From SIG78 sp045635745 (GTDB lineage: Bacteria > Verrucomicrobiota > Lentisphaeria > Victivallales > Victivallaceae), in the NCBI GenBank assembly GCA_045635745.1, contig JAZTWG010000049.1:1-64000 (forward strand): a stretch of 64,000 nucleotides of DNA, in the 5' to 3' direction. Below the pieces are notes generated by a model, which was not told where the DNA came from, ran no database searches, and saw only the letters and a list, made by a program, of their open reading frames with translations. The translations under genes were made by a program, and so were the position numbers. Of the stretch, positions 1 through 7,367 are shown piece by piece (positions within the stretch are counted from its first letter, which is position 1; every line of letters starts with the position of its first letter).

Positions 1-31
1 CTCATAGTTGCAAACAACATTGTTTTATGTC

Positions 32-69
32 ATCAAATGCATCCGCATTTGATTGATGACTTCGTCATC
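32..69. repeat. Two adjacent perfect hairpins
   Basis: Two short inverted repeats stand back to back. ATCAAATGC (32-40) pairs with GCATTTGAT (45-53) around a 4-nt loop, and GATGAC (55-60) pairs with GTCATC (64-69) around a TTC loop. No gene is recognisable here. They form the left part of a hairpin-rich stretch reaching to about 650. Confidence 0.6.
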
Positions 70-95
70 TTGAAGCTAAAGCTATTTCGGCAACA

Positions 96-120
96 TACCG
101 GCTCAGCCGGTAGTTTTTTT
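96..120 (+). terminator. Intrinsic terminator
   Basis: TACCGGC (96-102) pairs perfectly with GCCGGTA (106-112) around a TCA loop and is followed by a G and seven T. It probably ends a plus-strand transcript that enters from left of the window. Confidence 0.7.
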
Positions 121-140
121 ACACTAAAGCAATATAAAAA

Positions 141-190
141 AGGGGTGTTGCAAAACTTCAAAAATAGTTTGCAACGCCCTTTAATTATTA
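141..190. terminator. Hairpin, possible bidirectional terminator
   Basis: A stem of about 13 pairs with one bulge joins AGGGGTGTTGCAAA (141-154) and TTTGCAACGCCCT (168-180). A-rich sequence precedes it and TTTAATTATTATTT follows it, so it could stop transcripts from both sides. The arms resemble the hairpin at 610-635. Confidence 0.55.
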
Positions 191-311
191 TTTAAGCATA
201 AAACAAATCGTAAAATAACACAATATATCTTATTTTATTCAGCGGTTTGATCAATATTTACACAGCACGCCTGACTGTTGTATTTCTGCAATATTATGTC
301 TGCTGTGCATC

Positions 312-339
312 CACGGAGGAGATTGCATTCCCCTCCGTG
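312..339. repeat. 8-bp inverted repeat
   Basis: CACGGAGG (312-319) is the exact reverse complement of CCTCCGTG (332-339), with a 12-nt loop. It is part of the hairpin field. Confidence 0.5.
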
Positions 340-397
340 ACCTCCCTGCTCATTGGACAGCTATATCCAGCGCGAGTTACCTGGCGACTTTAAATTA

Positions 398-585
398 GAG
401 CGGTCGCTGCCGCTCCCTTACCAACTTTTGCGGAAAAACCGCAAAAGTTCCCTCAAACGCCGGGAGCTTCGCTCATCTCCGTTCAACTTCGCGGAACATT
501 TCCGCTCGGTTTGCCGGAATGTATCCGGCAAACTTCTTTCACATGCGTTCGCGGCGCTAACCGCGCTTTGCGGCGTTCCGCCGCA
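398..585. repeat. Run of seven short perfect hairpins
   Basis: Seven inverted repeats follow each other within 190 bp. They are 398-415 (6-bp stem), 423-449 (11-bp stem, AAAAA loop), 464-474 (4-bp stem, TTC loop), 491-505 (6-bp stem, CAT loop), 509-533 (10-bp stem, ATGTA loop), 550-565 (5-bp stem) and 569-585 (7-bp stem, TTC loop). Stem sequences differ, so this is not a simple tandem repeat. An open frame crosses the region but shows no protein-like character. It could be a structured RNA or a nest of palindromic repeats; its function is unknown. Confidence 0.6.
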
Positions 586-609
586 TGGCTGTGTGTCAGC
601 AATATTGTG

Positions 610-651
610 CTGCAAAACTTTGAACAGTTTTGCAGCCGCTTCTTTTTTTTA
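610..651 (+). terminator. Intrinsic terminator closing the hairpin field
   Basis: CTGCAAAACT (610-619) pairs with AGTTTTGCAG (626-635) around TTGAAC. CCGCTTC and eight T follow on the plus strand. The polarity implies plus-strand transcription through the hairpin field towards the convergent gene that ends at 657. The arms closely resemble the hairpin at 147-175. Confidence 0.6.
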
Positions 652-656
652 TGGTA

Positions 657-1085
657 TTAAAGCTGGGAATCTTCGGCAGAGATTTCGCAGGAAAAGTCTT
701 CGTTGCCGGCATTGTCCCAGCGCTCCGGCCAGCGGTTTTTCAGGTAAAACAGCAAAGCACGCACATCCGGAGGCACATCTTTGGTGATGGTTTTACGCTT
801 CAGCACTTCCAGTATTTCGCCGGTTTTTTTGTCAACGATCTCTTCGGCAGTGGCTTCGTTGATCTGAAATCCCAGTGCACGCTTTATCAATGCGGCTTCT
901 GCCTGTTCCGCAGGAGTCGGCGCTTGCAGTGCATTGCGCAGTTCCGGGTGATTTTTCTGCCAGCGCTGCCACAGTGTTTCATCTATTCCCAGCAAACGGG
1001 TTATCTCCAAGGGGGGTATACCCATGCCGGTAAGCATGGCGGTCAATTCGGCGATCTCGTGCCGGTATAAGATTTTTTTGTTCAT
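657..1085 (-). CDS. Terminase small subunit-like DNA-binding protein
   Basis: A 142-aa protein with two parts seen in phage terminase small subunits and their domesticated relatives. Residues about 8-45 form a helix-turn-helix-like region, including a WQRWQKNHPEL segment. The C-terminal half has a KRALGF motif (about 68-73) and PPDVRALLFYLKNRWPERW (105-123), the usual TerS end. A GGAG sits 9 nt before the ATG. No large terminase, portal or capsid gene is nearby, so it is either a phage remnant or a solitary gene reused by the host. The next gene, on the plus strand, diverges from it. The family call rests on motif pattern alone. Confidence 0.55.
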   Translation of the reverse strand: MNKKILYRHEIAELTAMLTGMGIPPLEITRLLGIDETLWQRWQKNHPELRNALQAPTPAEQAEAALIKRALGFQINEATAEEIVDKKTGEILEVLKRKTITKDVPPDVRALLFYLKNRWPERWDNAGNEDFSCEISAEDSQL

Positions 1086-1284
1086 AATATTTTACTCCAT
1101 GTTATTTGTGAATGCAGTCGCAGTATTCTCCGGCAAATGATATTGATATTGGGTCCGGTGAAGTGCCTGACTGCTGAAAAAAAAGTTTATTTTCAGGCAA
1201 AATGCCTATTTATATACATTTTTGTCAATCAGTTTTGATAAAAAATGAGAAAAAATATTTTACAGGGTTGATTTTTTGCCGAAA

Positions 1285-1329
1285 ACACTTAAAATAATTT
1301 CATGCATAAAACTTTTTGGTTTTAAGTGT
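1285..1329. promoter_or_regulatory. 10-bp inverted repeat before ROK gene (operator candidate)
   Basis: ACACTTAAAA (1285-1294) and TTTTAAGTGT (1320-1329) are exact reverse complements separated by 25 nt, ending 11 nt before the ROK start codon. The position suits an autoregulatory operator or a leader hairpin. No Shine-Dalgarno is visible between the repeat and the ATG. Confidence 0.45.
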
Positions 1330-1340
1330 AAATTTTATTT

Positions 1341-2381
1341 ATGAAAGATACCAAGCGCGCCCGGATAACCCGGGAACTCAAAGAACTCATATTGAGCCGC
1401 CGCAGCGGAGTCAGCCGTTCGGAAGTTTCCGGATTGCTCAATATAGATTTGCGGACTGCGGCAACTTATCTGGAAGAACTTGTTTCTGCCGGGCTGCTGC
1501 GCTGCGAAATCTCTGTCGGCAGCGGTAAAGGGCGGCCCCGTATGCTTTACCGGAGCAACGCCGATAAACTGGCCTTTCTGGGAATACAGATTGCCGGTAA
1601 TATGAGTGCCGCGGCCACTCTGGTTGACTCGGTGGGGCGCAAACTGGCGAGCAGGCAGTATGCTTTGCCGGAAAATATCAGCAGGTTGTCCACCTTTTCG
1701 GCGGTGTTGGAAATCATTGAGGATTTCAGACATTTTCAGGATTATTCGCTCTACGGCACGGGTCTGGCGATCTCGCGCTGGCTGCAGCCGCCGCTGGCTG
1801 GAGAAGATGTTTATGCCAATCTTGCAGATTATCTGGCGCGTGAGAGTCAGGTGTGTATCCATCGCGATGTAAATATCAACAGCGTGGCGTTTGCCATTGC
1901 CCGCAGTATGAATTGCCGCAATCTGGCGGTTATCCATCTGGGGCGGGTGCTGGAATTCGGTCTGGTGCTCGACGGTATGCCCGATGCGGATTTTGCCCGG
2001 CGCGAAGCATGGTTGGCGCATTTGTGCGTAAATCCGGATGGCAGCCGCTGTTATTGCGGAAAATACGGTTGTCTTGAAAATTATGTCTCTTCCTGCGCCC
2101 GGGACGAACGGAGCAAAAAAGGCAGTAATCCTGCTCTCTGGCGGACTTTGGGAAAGATGCTGGGAGTGGCAATGGTGCGTGTGGCCCGTAAATATCCGGT
2201 GGAAAAGATTGTTCTGTTGGGGGCCGGAGAATTGTTTCCGGCGGCAGAGGAGTATTTTGCGCAGCGGATGCCTGTACATTGTTCGCTGAATACTGTGCAT
2301 ACTCCGGCGGATGTCGACTATGGTGCGGCGCTGGAAGCGCTGCATTTTGAATTATACCGTTATACAGAGAAATCACAATAA
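1341..2381 (+). CDS. ROK-family transcriptional regulator
   Basis: A 346-aa protein with an N-terminal winged helix-turn-helix (about 5-58) and a ROK (sugar kinase-like) sensor domain. The ROK zinc signature CYCGKYGCLE is at 237-246, preceded by the usual histidine region EAWLAHLCVNPDG. Such proteins (NagC/Mlc/XylR type) repress sugar genes and release DNA on binding a sugar or its phosphate. The aminotransferase gene starts 21 nt downstream and is probably co-transcribed. The start lacks a recognisable Shine-Dalgarno, unlike most genes here. The ligand cannot be told from the sequence. Confidence 0.85.
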   Translation: MKDTKRARITRELKELILSRRSGVSRSEVSGLLNIDLRTAATYLEELVSAGLLRCEISVGSGKGRPRMLYRSNADKLAFLGIQIAGNMSAAATLVDSVGRKLASRQYALPENISRLSTFSAVLEIIEDFRHFQDYSLYGTGLAISRWLQPPLAGEDVYANLADYLARESQVCIHRDVNINSVAFAIARSMNCRNLAVIHLGRVLEFGLVLDGMPDADFARREAWLAHLCVNPDGSRCYCGKYGCLENYVSSCARDERSKKGSNPALWRTLGKMLGVAMVRVARKYPVEKIVLLGAGELFPAAEEYFAQRMPVHCSLNTVHTPADVDYGAALEALHFELYRYTEKSQ

Positions 2382-2402
2382 CTTTAACAGTAAGGAGAAA
2401 AA

Positions 2403-3644
2403 ATGGATAAATCTCAACTCGCGATCAATGGCGGTCCCAAGGCTGCCGAGGGTTTGCCGAAGCGTTTTCACTTCGGTAAAGAAGAAAAAGCAGCCGCTGA
2501 TGCTTTGTTTGACAAAAGCATTGCCACCGGCAACGCCATCGGTTACAACGGAGCGGAAGAAGAGGCTTTCGGCAGGGAATTTGCTGAATATCTCGGCGGC
2601 GGTTTTGCCGATGGTGTCAATGCCGGTACCAACGCGGTGTATGTGGCGCTGAAGTCGCTGGAGCTGCCGCCTTTTTCGGAAGTGATCGTAGGGTGTGTTA
2701 CTGATCCCGGCGGCATGATGCCCATTGTGGAACTCAACTGCATACCGGTTCCGGCCGATACTGAACCCGGCAGCATGAATACCGGCGCCAGAGAGATCGA
2801 AGCACGTATTACTGAACGCACCAGCGCCATTGTGGTGGCACATATTGCCGGAGAGCCCGCTGATATGCCCGGTATTCTGAAAGTGGCCGAAAAATACAAT
2901 CTGCCGGTGGTGGAAGATTGCGCCCAGGCTCATATGGCGATCATCAACGGACGTAAGTGCGGTACTTTCGGCACTTGCGGAGCTTTTTCGCTGATGTTTG
3001 GCAAACATATGTGCGTCGGCGGTCAGGGCGGTGCAGTATTTACCAAAGATGAAGAGCAGTATTGGAAGATACGCCGTGCCGCCGACCGCGGAAAACCCTT
3101 CAATATGCCCGGCTGTACCAATGTTATTTCGGCGATCAACTGCAATATGGATGAATTCCACGCCGCCATCGGCCGCGCCCAGCTGAAGAAACTGCCCGGT
3201 ATTGTGGAACGCCGTCTGGCATTTGTACAAATGATGCTCGATCGCGGTTTTGATAAGCTGCCGGGGATTTATATGCCGCAGAAAGATCTGCGCGACGGCT
3301 TCCAGAGCTGCTATTGGTGGTGGCGTTTGCGTTTCGTGCAGGAAGAAATGAACTGCACGCGCGAAGAATTTGTCAAAGCTCTTAATGCTGAAGGCATAAC
3401 TGCCAACCCCAATTACCAAGCCGCATTGCCCGCCCGGCAGATGTGGTATGCTCAGCGGGCGTCAAGACATCCGTGGAACAACCCGCTTTACAAGGGTGAT
3501 CCCAATGCCGAGTATGCTACGCCGAACTGCGATAAGGTTATGGAAACCGATTTCCAGCTTTTCTTCTTTGAAAGTTACGGTGAAGCCGAAGCCGACAAGG
3601 TATTCAATGCATTCAAAAAAGTTACTTCAGCTTATGCCAAATAA
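2403..3644 (+). CDS. DegT/DnrJ/EryC1/StrS family PLP-dependent aminotransferase-like protein
   Basis: A 413-aa member of the sugar aminotransferase superfamily. The VVEDCAQ segment supplies the aspartate that contacts PLP, and FGKHMCVGGQGG carries the likely PLP lysine (K201). AAGGAG with good spacing precedes the ATG. Family members transaminate nucleotide-linked ketosugars or other keto compounds. This one sits behind a ROK repressor rather than in a nucleotide-sugar cluster, so its substrate is open. A second homologue is at 35702-36961 with very different codon use. Confidence 0.85.
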   Translation: MDKSQLAINGGPKAAEGLPKRFHFGKEEKAAADALFDKSIATGNAIGYNGAEEEAFGREFAEYLGGGFADGVNAGTNAVYVALKSLELPPFSEVIVGCVTDPGGMMPIVELNCIPVPADTEPGSMNTGAREIEARITERTSAIVVAHIAGEPADMPGILKVAEKYNLPVVEDCAQAHMAIINGRKCGTFGTCGAFSLMFGKHMCVGGQGGAVFTKDEEQYWKIRRAADRGKPFNMPGCTNVISAINCNMDEFHAAIGRAQLKKLPGIVERRLAFVQMMLDRGFDKLPGIYMPQKDLRDGFQSCYWWWRLRFVQEEMNCTREEFVKALNAEGITANPNYQAALPARQMWYAQRASRHPWNNPLYKGDPNAEYATPNCDKVMETDFQLFFFESYGEAEADKVFNAFKKVTSAYAK

Positions 3645-3690
3645 GCTTGGCACCGGCTGTTGGAAGCCCATGATGTGAAAATATCGTAAA

Positions 3691-3714
3691 AGAGAGCAAA
3701 ACAAAACGCTCTCT
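3691..3714 (-). terminator. Terminator of the K+ uptake operon
   Basis: AGAGAGC (3691-3697) pairs with GCTCTCT (3708-3714). Read on the minus strand the hairpin is followed by TTTTAC, a modest intrinsic terminator for the operon ending at 3800. On the plus strand it is followed by C residues, so it is a poor terminator in that direction. Confidence 0.5.
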
Positions 3715-3799
3715 CCCCCGGTTTGTTACTGCTTTAAGCAAGACGAATACGGGGGGATTTTTTGCCTTGGGGCAGTATCTTCATGGACTGTATTGGGGA

Positions 3800-4441
3800 T
3801 TATGCGTTTTTGCGGTCGCTGTCGAGCAGATCGTTGATTGCCATAAACAGTTTTTTCATATCTTGCGTAACGTGCAGCAGATTGCAGCGGCGGAAATGGT
3901 CGCCTTGCAAATGCGCATCCATAACCGAGCTTATTTCCTGAAACGGCAGTAAAAATCTCCGGCGCAGTTTCTGTTCAAAAAATATTGCTGCAGCAAAGAA
4001 AAACAGCGTCATAAAAACTATTCCCCAAGCTCCGGCCTGCCGCATTTTCTGTGCTTGCATGGCTGATTGCATAATCGCATTTTTATTGAAATTGGTCAGC
4101 TTGATTATTTCGCGGGTCATGGATTCTTTTACCGTTTGGTCGCCCCCGGTAAATTTTCCGGCAAGGAGTTTTATTCTGGTAATGGATTCTTTTTCGCCGG
4201 ATTCGGTTATGTTGTTTTCTGCGGATTGCAATGCCCGGGCAAATGCCCCGGTGTCGGGAACCGGAGCGGTCAGGAGCAGCAGCATATTTTCGCAGGCATC
4301 AAGGCTGACGATATTGCGTTGATAAATACTTTCTATTTCCGGAGTCATACGCTGAAAACTCCAGACCGCTCCGAATGACAGCAGCAGATTGAAGCTGATC
4401 ATCAGCCACACGCTCAATGTTATAAGTTTTCCTGATTGCAT
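3800..4441 (-). CDS. Two-TM sensor-like membrane protein without output domain
   Basis: A 213-aa protein laid out like the input half of a chemoreceptor. TM1 is at about 5-27, then comes a helical extracytoplasmic region of about 115 residues (4-helix-bundle-like), TM2 at about 137-157, and a HAMP-like cytoplasmic tail beginning RRRFLLPFQEIS. There is no kinase, methyl-accepting or cyclase domain. The ATG at 4441 is preferred over an upstream ATG at 4477 because GGGAGG lies at good spacing and it avoids overlap with trkA. It follows trkA by 4 nt, so it is the last gene of the K+ operon. A role in sensing or modulating K+ uptake is inference. Confidence 0.6.
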   Translation of the reverse strand: MQSGKLITLSVWLMISFNLLLSFGAVWSFQRMTPEIESIYQRNIVSLDACENMLLLLTAPVPDTGAFARALQSAENNITESGEKESITRIKLLAGKFTGGDQTVKESMTREIIKLTNFNKNAIMQSAMQAQKMRQAGAWGIVFMTLFFFAAAIFFEQKLRRRFLLPFQEISSVMDAHLQGDHFRRCNLLHVTQDMKKLFMAINDLLDSDRKNA

Positions 4442-4445
4442 GGAT

Positions 4446-5099
4446 TCAAGCCTCCCGCGAGAGTTTGGCGATGGCATTTTCGTCGGAGACGATCAGCAGC
4501 ATGTCGTTGCATTCCAGCGGCTTTTCCAGGTCGGGCCGGCTCAAAACTCCATCGCGCCGGATCGCGGCAACGATGATGCCGTATTTTTTAGGCAGAGCAA
4601 GCTGTATGAGATTTTTGCCGACCATGGAGGGCGGCAGTTTGATTTCGGTAAGGTTCAATTCGTTGTTTTGAGTACTGTCGGCAATCATATTGCGGTAAAG
4701 CAGATGAGTGGCAAAGCGTTTGCCGAAATCCTGTTCCGGAATGATTACTTCGTGTGCTCCGACCATGAAGAGTATGCGCCGGTAAGTAACATTGCTTGCC
4801 CGCGATACGATGTGTCTGCACCCGAGCTGGCGCAGCAATGCCGTACAAATTATGGCGGTTTCTTTGGCTGAACTGCCCATGGCGCAGATCACGGAATCGC
4901 GGTTTTGCGGCATAAGTTGGGCAAGGGCGTTTTCGTCGGAAGCATCGACAGCGGCGGCGTGGGTCACAAAGCTGGCTGCCATGTCGACTTTTTCCTGCGA
5001 AATATCCACGGCCAGCACTTCCACACTCCGCTCTGAAAGCGTTTGCGCCAGCGCCATGCCGAACTGGCCCAAGCCGATGATCATGATTTGTTTGCTCAT
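4446..5099 (-). CDS. trkA: Trk/Ktr K+ uptake regulatory subunit (RCK domains)
   Basis: A 217-aa single-unit TrkA/KtrA protein. The N-terminal Rossmann RCK_N domain opens with IIGLGQFGMALAQTL and has VDISQEKV after beta-2, the pattern for NAD(H)/ATP binding. The C-terminal RCK_C domain covers about 135-217. It gates the membrane subunit TrkH encoded 22 nt upstream. The start at 5099 is chosen because of AGGAG just before it; the longer frame to 5180 would run into trkH. The length fits KtrA-type proteins rather than the doubled E. coli TrkA. Confidence 0.9.
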   Translation of the reverse strand: MSKQIMIIGLGQFGMALAQTLSERSVEVLAVDISQEKVDMAASFVTHAAAVDASDENALAQLMPQNRDSVICAMGSSAKETAIICTALLRQLGCRHIVSRASNVTYRRILFMVGAHEVIIPEQDFGKRFATHLLYRNMIADSTQNNELNLTEIKLPPSMVGKNLIQLALPKKYGIIVAAIRRDGVLSRPDLEKPLECNDMLLIVSDENAIAKLSREA

Positions 5100-5121
5100 A
5101 AATCCAATCTCCTGAAACTGA

Positions 5122-7110
5122 TTATGCCAATGGTATCTTGATTTGCGGATAACCCGGCGATTTGACATTGCTGCGGTCACTCAACAGCAGAAATAGTGTC
5201 AGCGGACCGATCCTGCCGATGAACATTGCCAGCATTATAATGATTTGGCCGACGGCATCCAGATAACTGGTGCAATCTAAAGTCAAGCCCACTGTTGCCA
5301 GGGCAGAAACCGCTTCAAAAAGCAGTTCTTTGAGCGGCAGAGTTTGTGTAGTTACCAGCATCAGCACTATTGCCATCATTACCAGAACTGCTGAAAAAAT
5401 GATCGCCACCGCTTTGATCACGGTTCGGAATGCTATACGGTGTCTGCCGGCAATGACTTGATCGCTGCCCCGTACTGCGGCGATAAATGTCAGCGCCAGT
5501 ACCGCCAGAGTAGTGGTCTTTATCCCGCCGGCAGTACCGCCCGGACTGCCGCCGATCGCCATCAGGAGGAGCATGGTCAGCAGAGTCGGCACATTTATGC
5601 CTGATATATCTACGGAATTGAATCCGGCAGTACGCAAAGTTGCCGCCAGAAAGAAGCCGTTGACAAGTTTATCCGGCCATGTGAGATCCTTAAAGATGCC
5701 ACCCCACTCAAAAAGCAGCAGCAGAAATGTGCTCATTATCAGCAGTATTGCTGTTGAAGCCAGAATCAGTTTGCTGACAAATGGCAAACGCCGGAGCGAT
5801 TGCAAGCGCAGCAATGAATAAGTTACCATGGGCGCTATACCGCCAATGATGATTTCGAGTGCGATCACCAGCAGCAGGAATTTTTCGCCGGAATAGGGTA
5901 TCAGACTTTCTGCGCCCGGAAAAAATCCCGCGTTGCAAAAGCTCGATACGCTGGTGAATATACCCAGTTCCAGCGCATAGGATATATCGTGATGAACATG
6001 GTAAAAACCCCAGGTGAGCAATCCGGCTCCGATCGCTTCGGCTGCGAAAGTAAAACGGACGATCAGTTTGAGATTTTGAAAAATATTCTGATCCTGCGAA
6101 TTGGTCAATTTACCGATCAGCAGCTCGCCGTTGAGCGACAATCGGCCCAGCGCATGCAGCGCCAGCGTGGTCAATGTCATGATCCCCAAACCGCCCAGCT
6201 GGATAATGATCAGCAGGAAAAAACGTCCGCAAAGCGTCAGATCTTCAGCAACATTTATTACCGTCAATCCCGTTACGCTGGCGCCGCTTACTGCGGTGAA
6301 TGCCGCCTGCAGTATCGTAAGATCGGTTTGCATTGCCGCCGGAGTCCGCAAAAGCAATGTACCAACGGCATACAGCGCCAGAAATGTCAGCACCAGACAG
6401 CGCGCCGGGTGCCGGAGAATAAGTTCAAGATACTGCAGATCGGCATGTCTCCGGCGCAGAGCGAAGATCAAACAGAACAGCGAAAGCACAAAACTGCTCA
6501 AAATTATGTGACGATTGTAAAAGAGGATCGATAAGGTCAGCAGCACCAGCAAATGTATGGCTTTGAACAGTCGCGGATAGCTGAAATAGCGTTTGAGTTT
6601 TATGTATTCATACCCATGTATGAGCATTATAAGTGTGCTTATGAAGCACGCAATTGGAAACATGTTGAATTTTACCGTGAAAAGCGGTGAAAATGTGGTC
6701 AAGCCCATCACCATGATACTGCAGCCGAGAAAACGTTCCAGTTGTAATGCCGATGTCAGCACCGCAGCCGGATAAATTCTGGCACTCAACGCATAATAGA
6801 CCGCTGCAATGCTTGCCAGCAGCAGGAATAATGTCAGCAATGGATCGCTCAAATACTCAAAAAACATCAGGAAATTTGTCAGCAACACCCCGGAAATCAG
6901 CAGCGCTTTGCTCCAGCTGCGCTGCCGGAAAAGCAATGCCGCTCCGAGTGTGAGCAAGCTTGCTGCGGTAATTGCCGCAATCAGGATCATGCGGGGGGAT
7001 AACAGCGGATTTTCGGCATGAACTGTCAGCAATGTCAAAGGCAGTGCTCCGAGCAGCAGCCCTTGCAAAATATATTCGTTGCACTGAATCTCCGGCAGAT
7101 ATCGTTTCAT
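5122..7110 (-). CDS. trkH: TrkH/KtrB family K+ transporter, long form
   Basis: A 662-aa polytopic membrane protein. From about residue 245 it has the four pore repeats of the SKT superfamily, visible as glycine-containing filter segments such as SGASVTGLTVINV, SSFCNAGFF, AATLRTAGFNSVDIS and SALATVGLT. The family is usually about 450-490 aa. Here roughly 200 extra N-terminal residues form about six additional hydrophobic helices. It is first in the operon trkH-trkA-sensor and imports K+ together with TrkA. Direction and ion specificity are inferred from the family. Confidence 0.9.
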   Translation of the reverse strand: MKRYLPEIQCNEYILQGLLLGALPLTLLTVHAENPLLSPRMILIAAITAASLLTLGAALLFRQRSWSKALLISGVLLTNFLMFFEYLSDPLLTLFLLLASIAAVYYALSARIYPAAVLTSALQLERFLGCSIMVMGLTTFSPLFTVKFNMFPIACFISTLIMLIHGYEYIKLKRYFSYPRLFKAIHLLVLLTLSILFYNRHIILSSFVLSLFCLIFALRRRHADLQYLELILRHPARCLVLTFLALYAVGTLLLRTPAAMQTDLTILQAAFTAVSGASVTGLTVINVAEDLTLCGRFFLLIIIQLGGLGIMTLTTLALHALGRLSLNGELLIGKLTNSQDQNIFQNLKLIVRFTFAAEAIGAGLLTWGFYHVHHDISYALELGIFTSVSSFCNAGFFPGAESLIPYSGEKFLLLVIALEIIIGGIAPMVTYSLLRLQSLRRLPFVSKLILASTAILLIMSTFLLLLFEWGGIFKDLTWPDKLVNGFFLAATLRTAGFNSVDISGINVPTLLTMLLLMAIGGSPGGTAGGIKTTTLAVLALTFIAAVRGSDQVIAGRHRIAFRTVIKAVAIIFSAVLVMMAIVLMLVTTQTLPLKELLFEAVSALATVGLTLDCTSYLDAVGQIIIMLAMFIGRIGPLTLFLLLSDRSNVKSPGYPQIKIPLA

Positions 7111-7278
7111 GGCAGTATGCTTTCAGAGCCTCTTTTTCCTGTTTTAAGGATAAAAAAACATAAGAATTTGTTCTGGCAAATATTATTGTGCAGGTGCTTT
7201 TGCGGTGAAAAAAATCAGTATGAAACAGCTGATACGATTTTATATGCCTTTTTGATATGAATTTATATTGGAAAATTA

Positions 7279-7306
7279 TTGAAAAATTATTTTAGTTGTG
7301 TATATT
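7279..7306 (+). promoter_or_regulatory. Promoter of the MFS transporter gene
   Basis: TTGAAA (7279-7284) and TATATT (7301-7306) are spaced 16 nt, about 60 nt upstream of the start codon. Confidence 0.5.
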
Positions 7307-7367
7307 ACTCTTCAGGGGTCATGCCTTGTATAGTGTATTTTTTCAGACAAAAAAGGAAGGGTTTTTT

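Noticed and set aside
353..787. 144-codon open frame on the plus strand across the hairpin field
   Set aside because: Composition is not protein-like, hairpins dominate the DNA, there is no convincing Shine-Dalgarno, and it runs into the opposite-strand TerS-like gene.
3769..3785. GGGCAGTATCTT shared with 35625-35640
   Set aside because: A 12-base match between two sites is expected by chance in 64 kb, and the positions do not correspond functionally.
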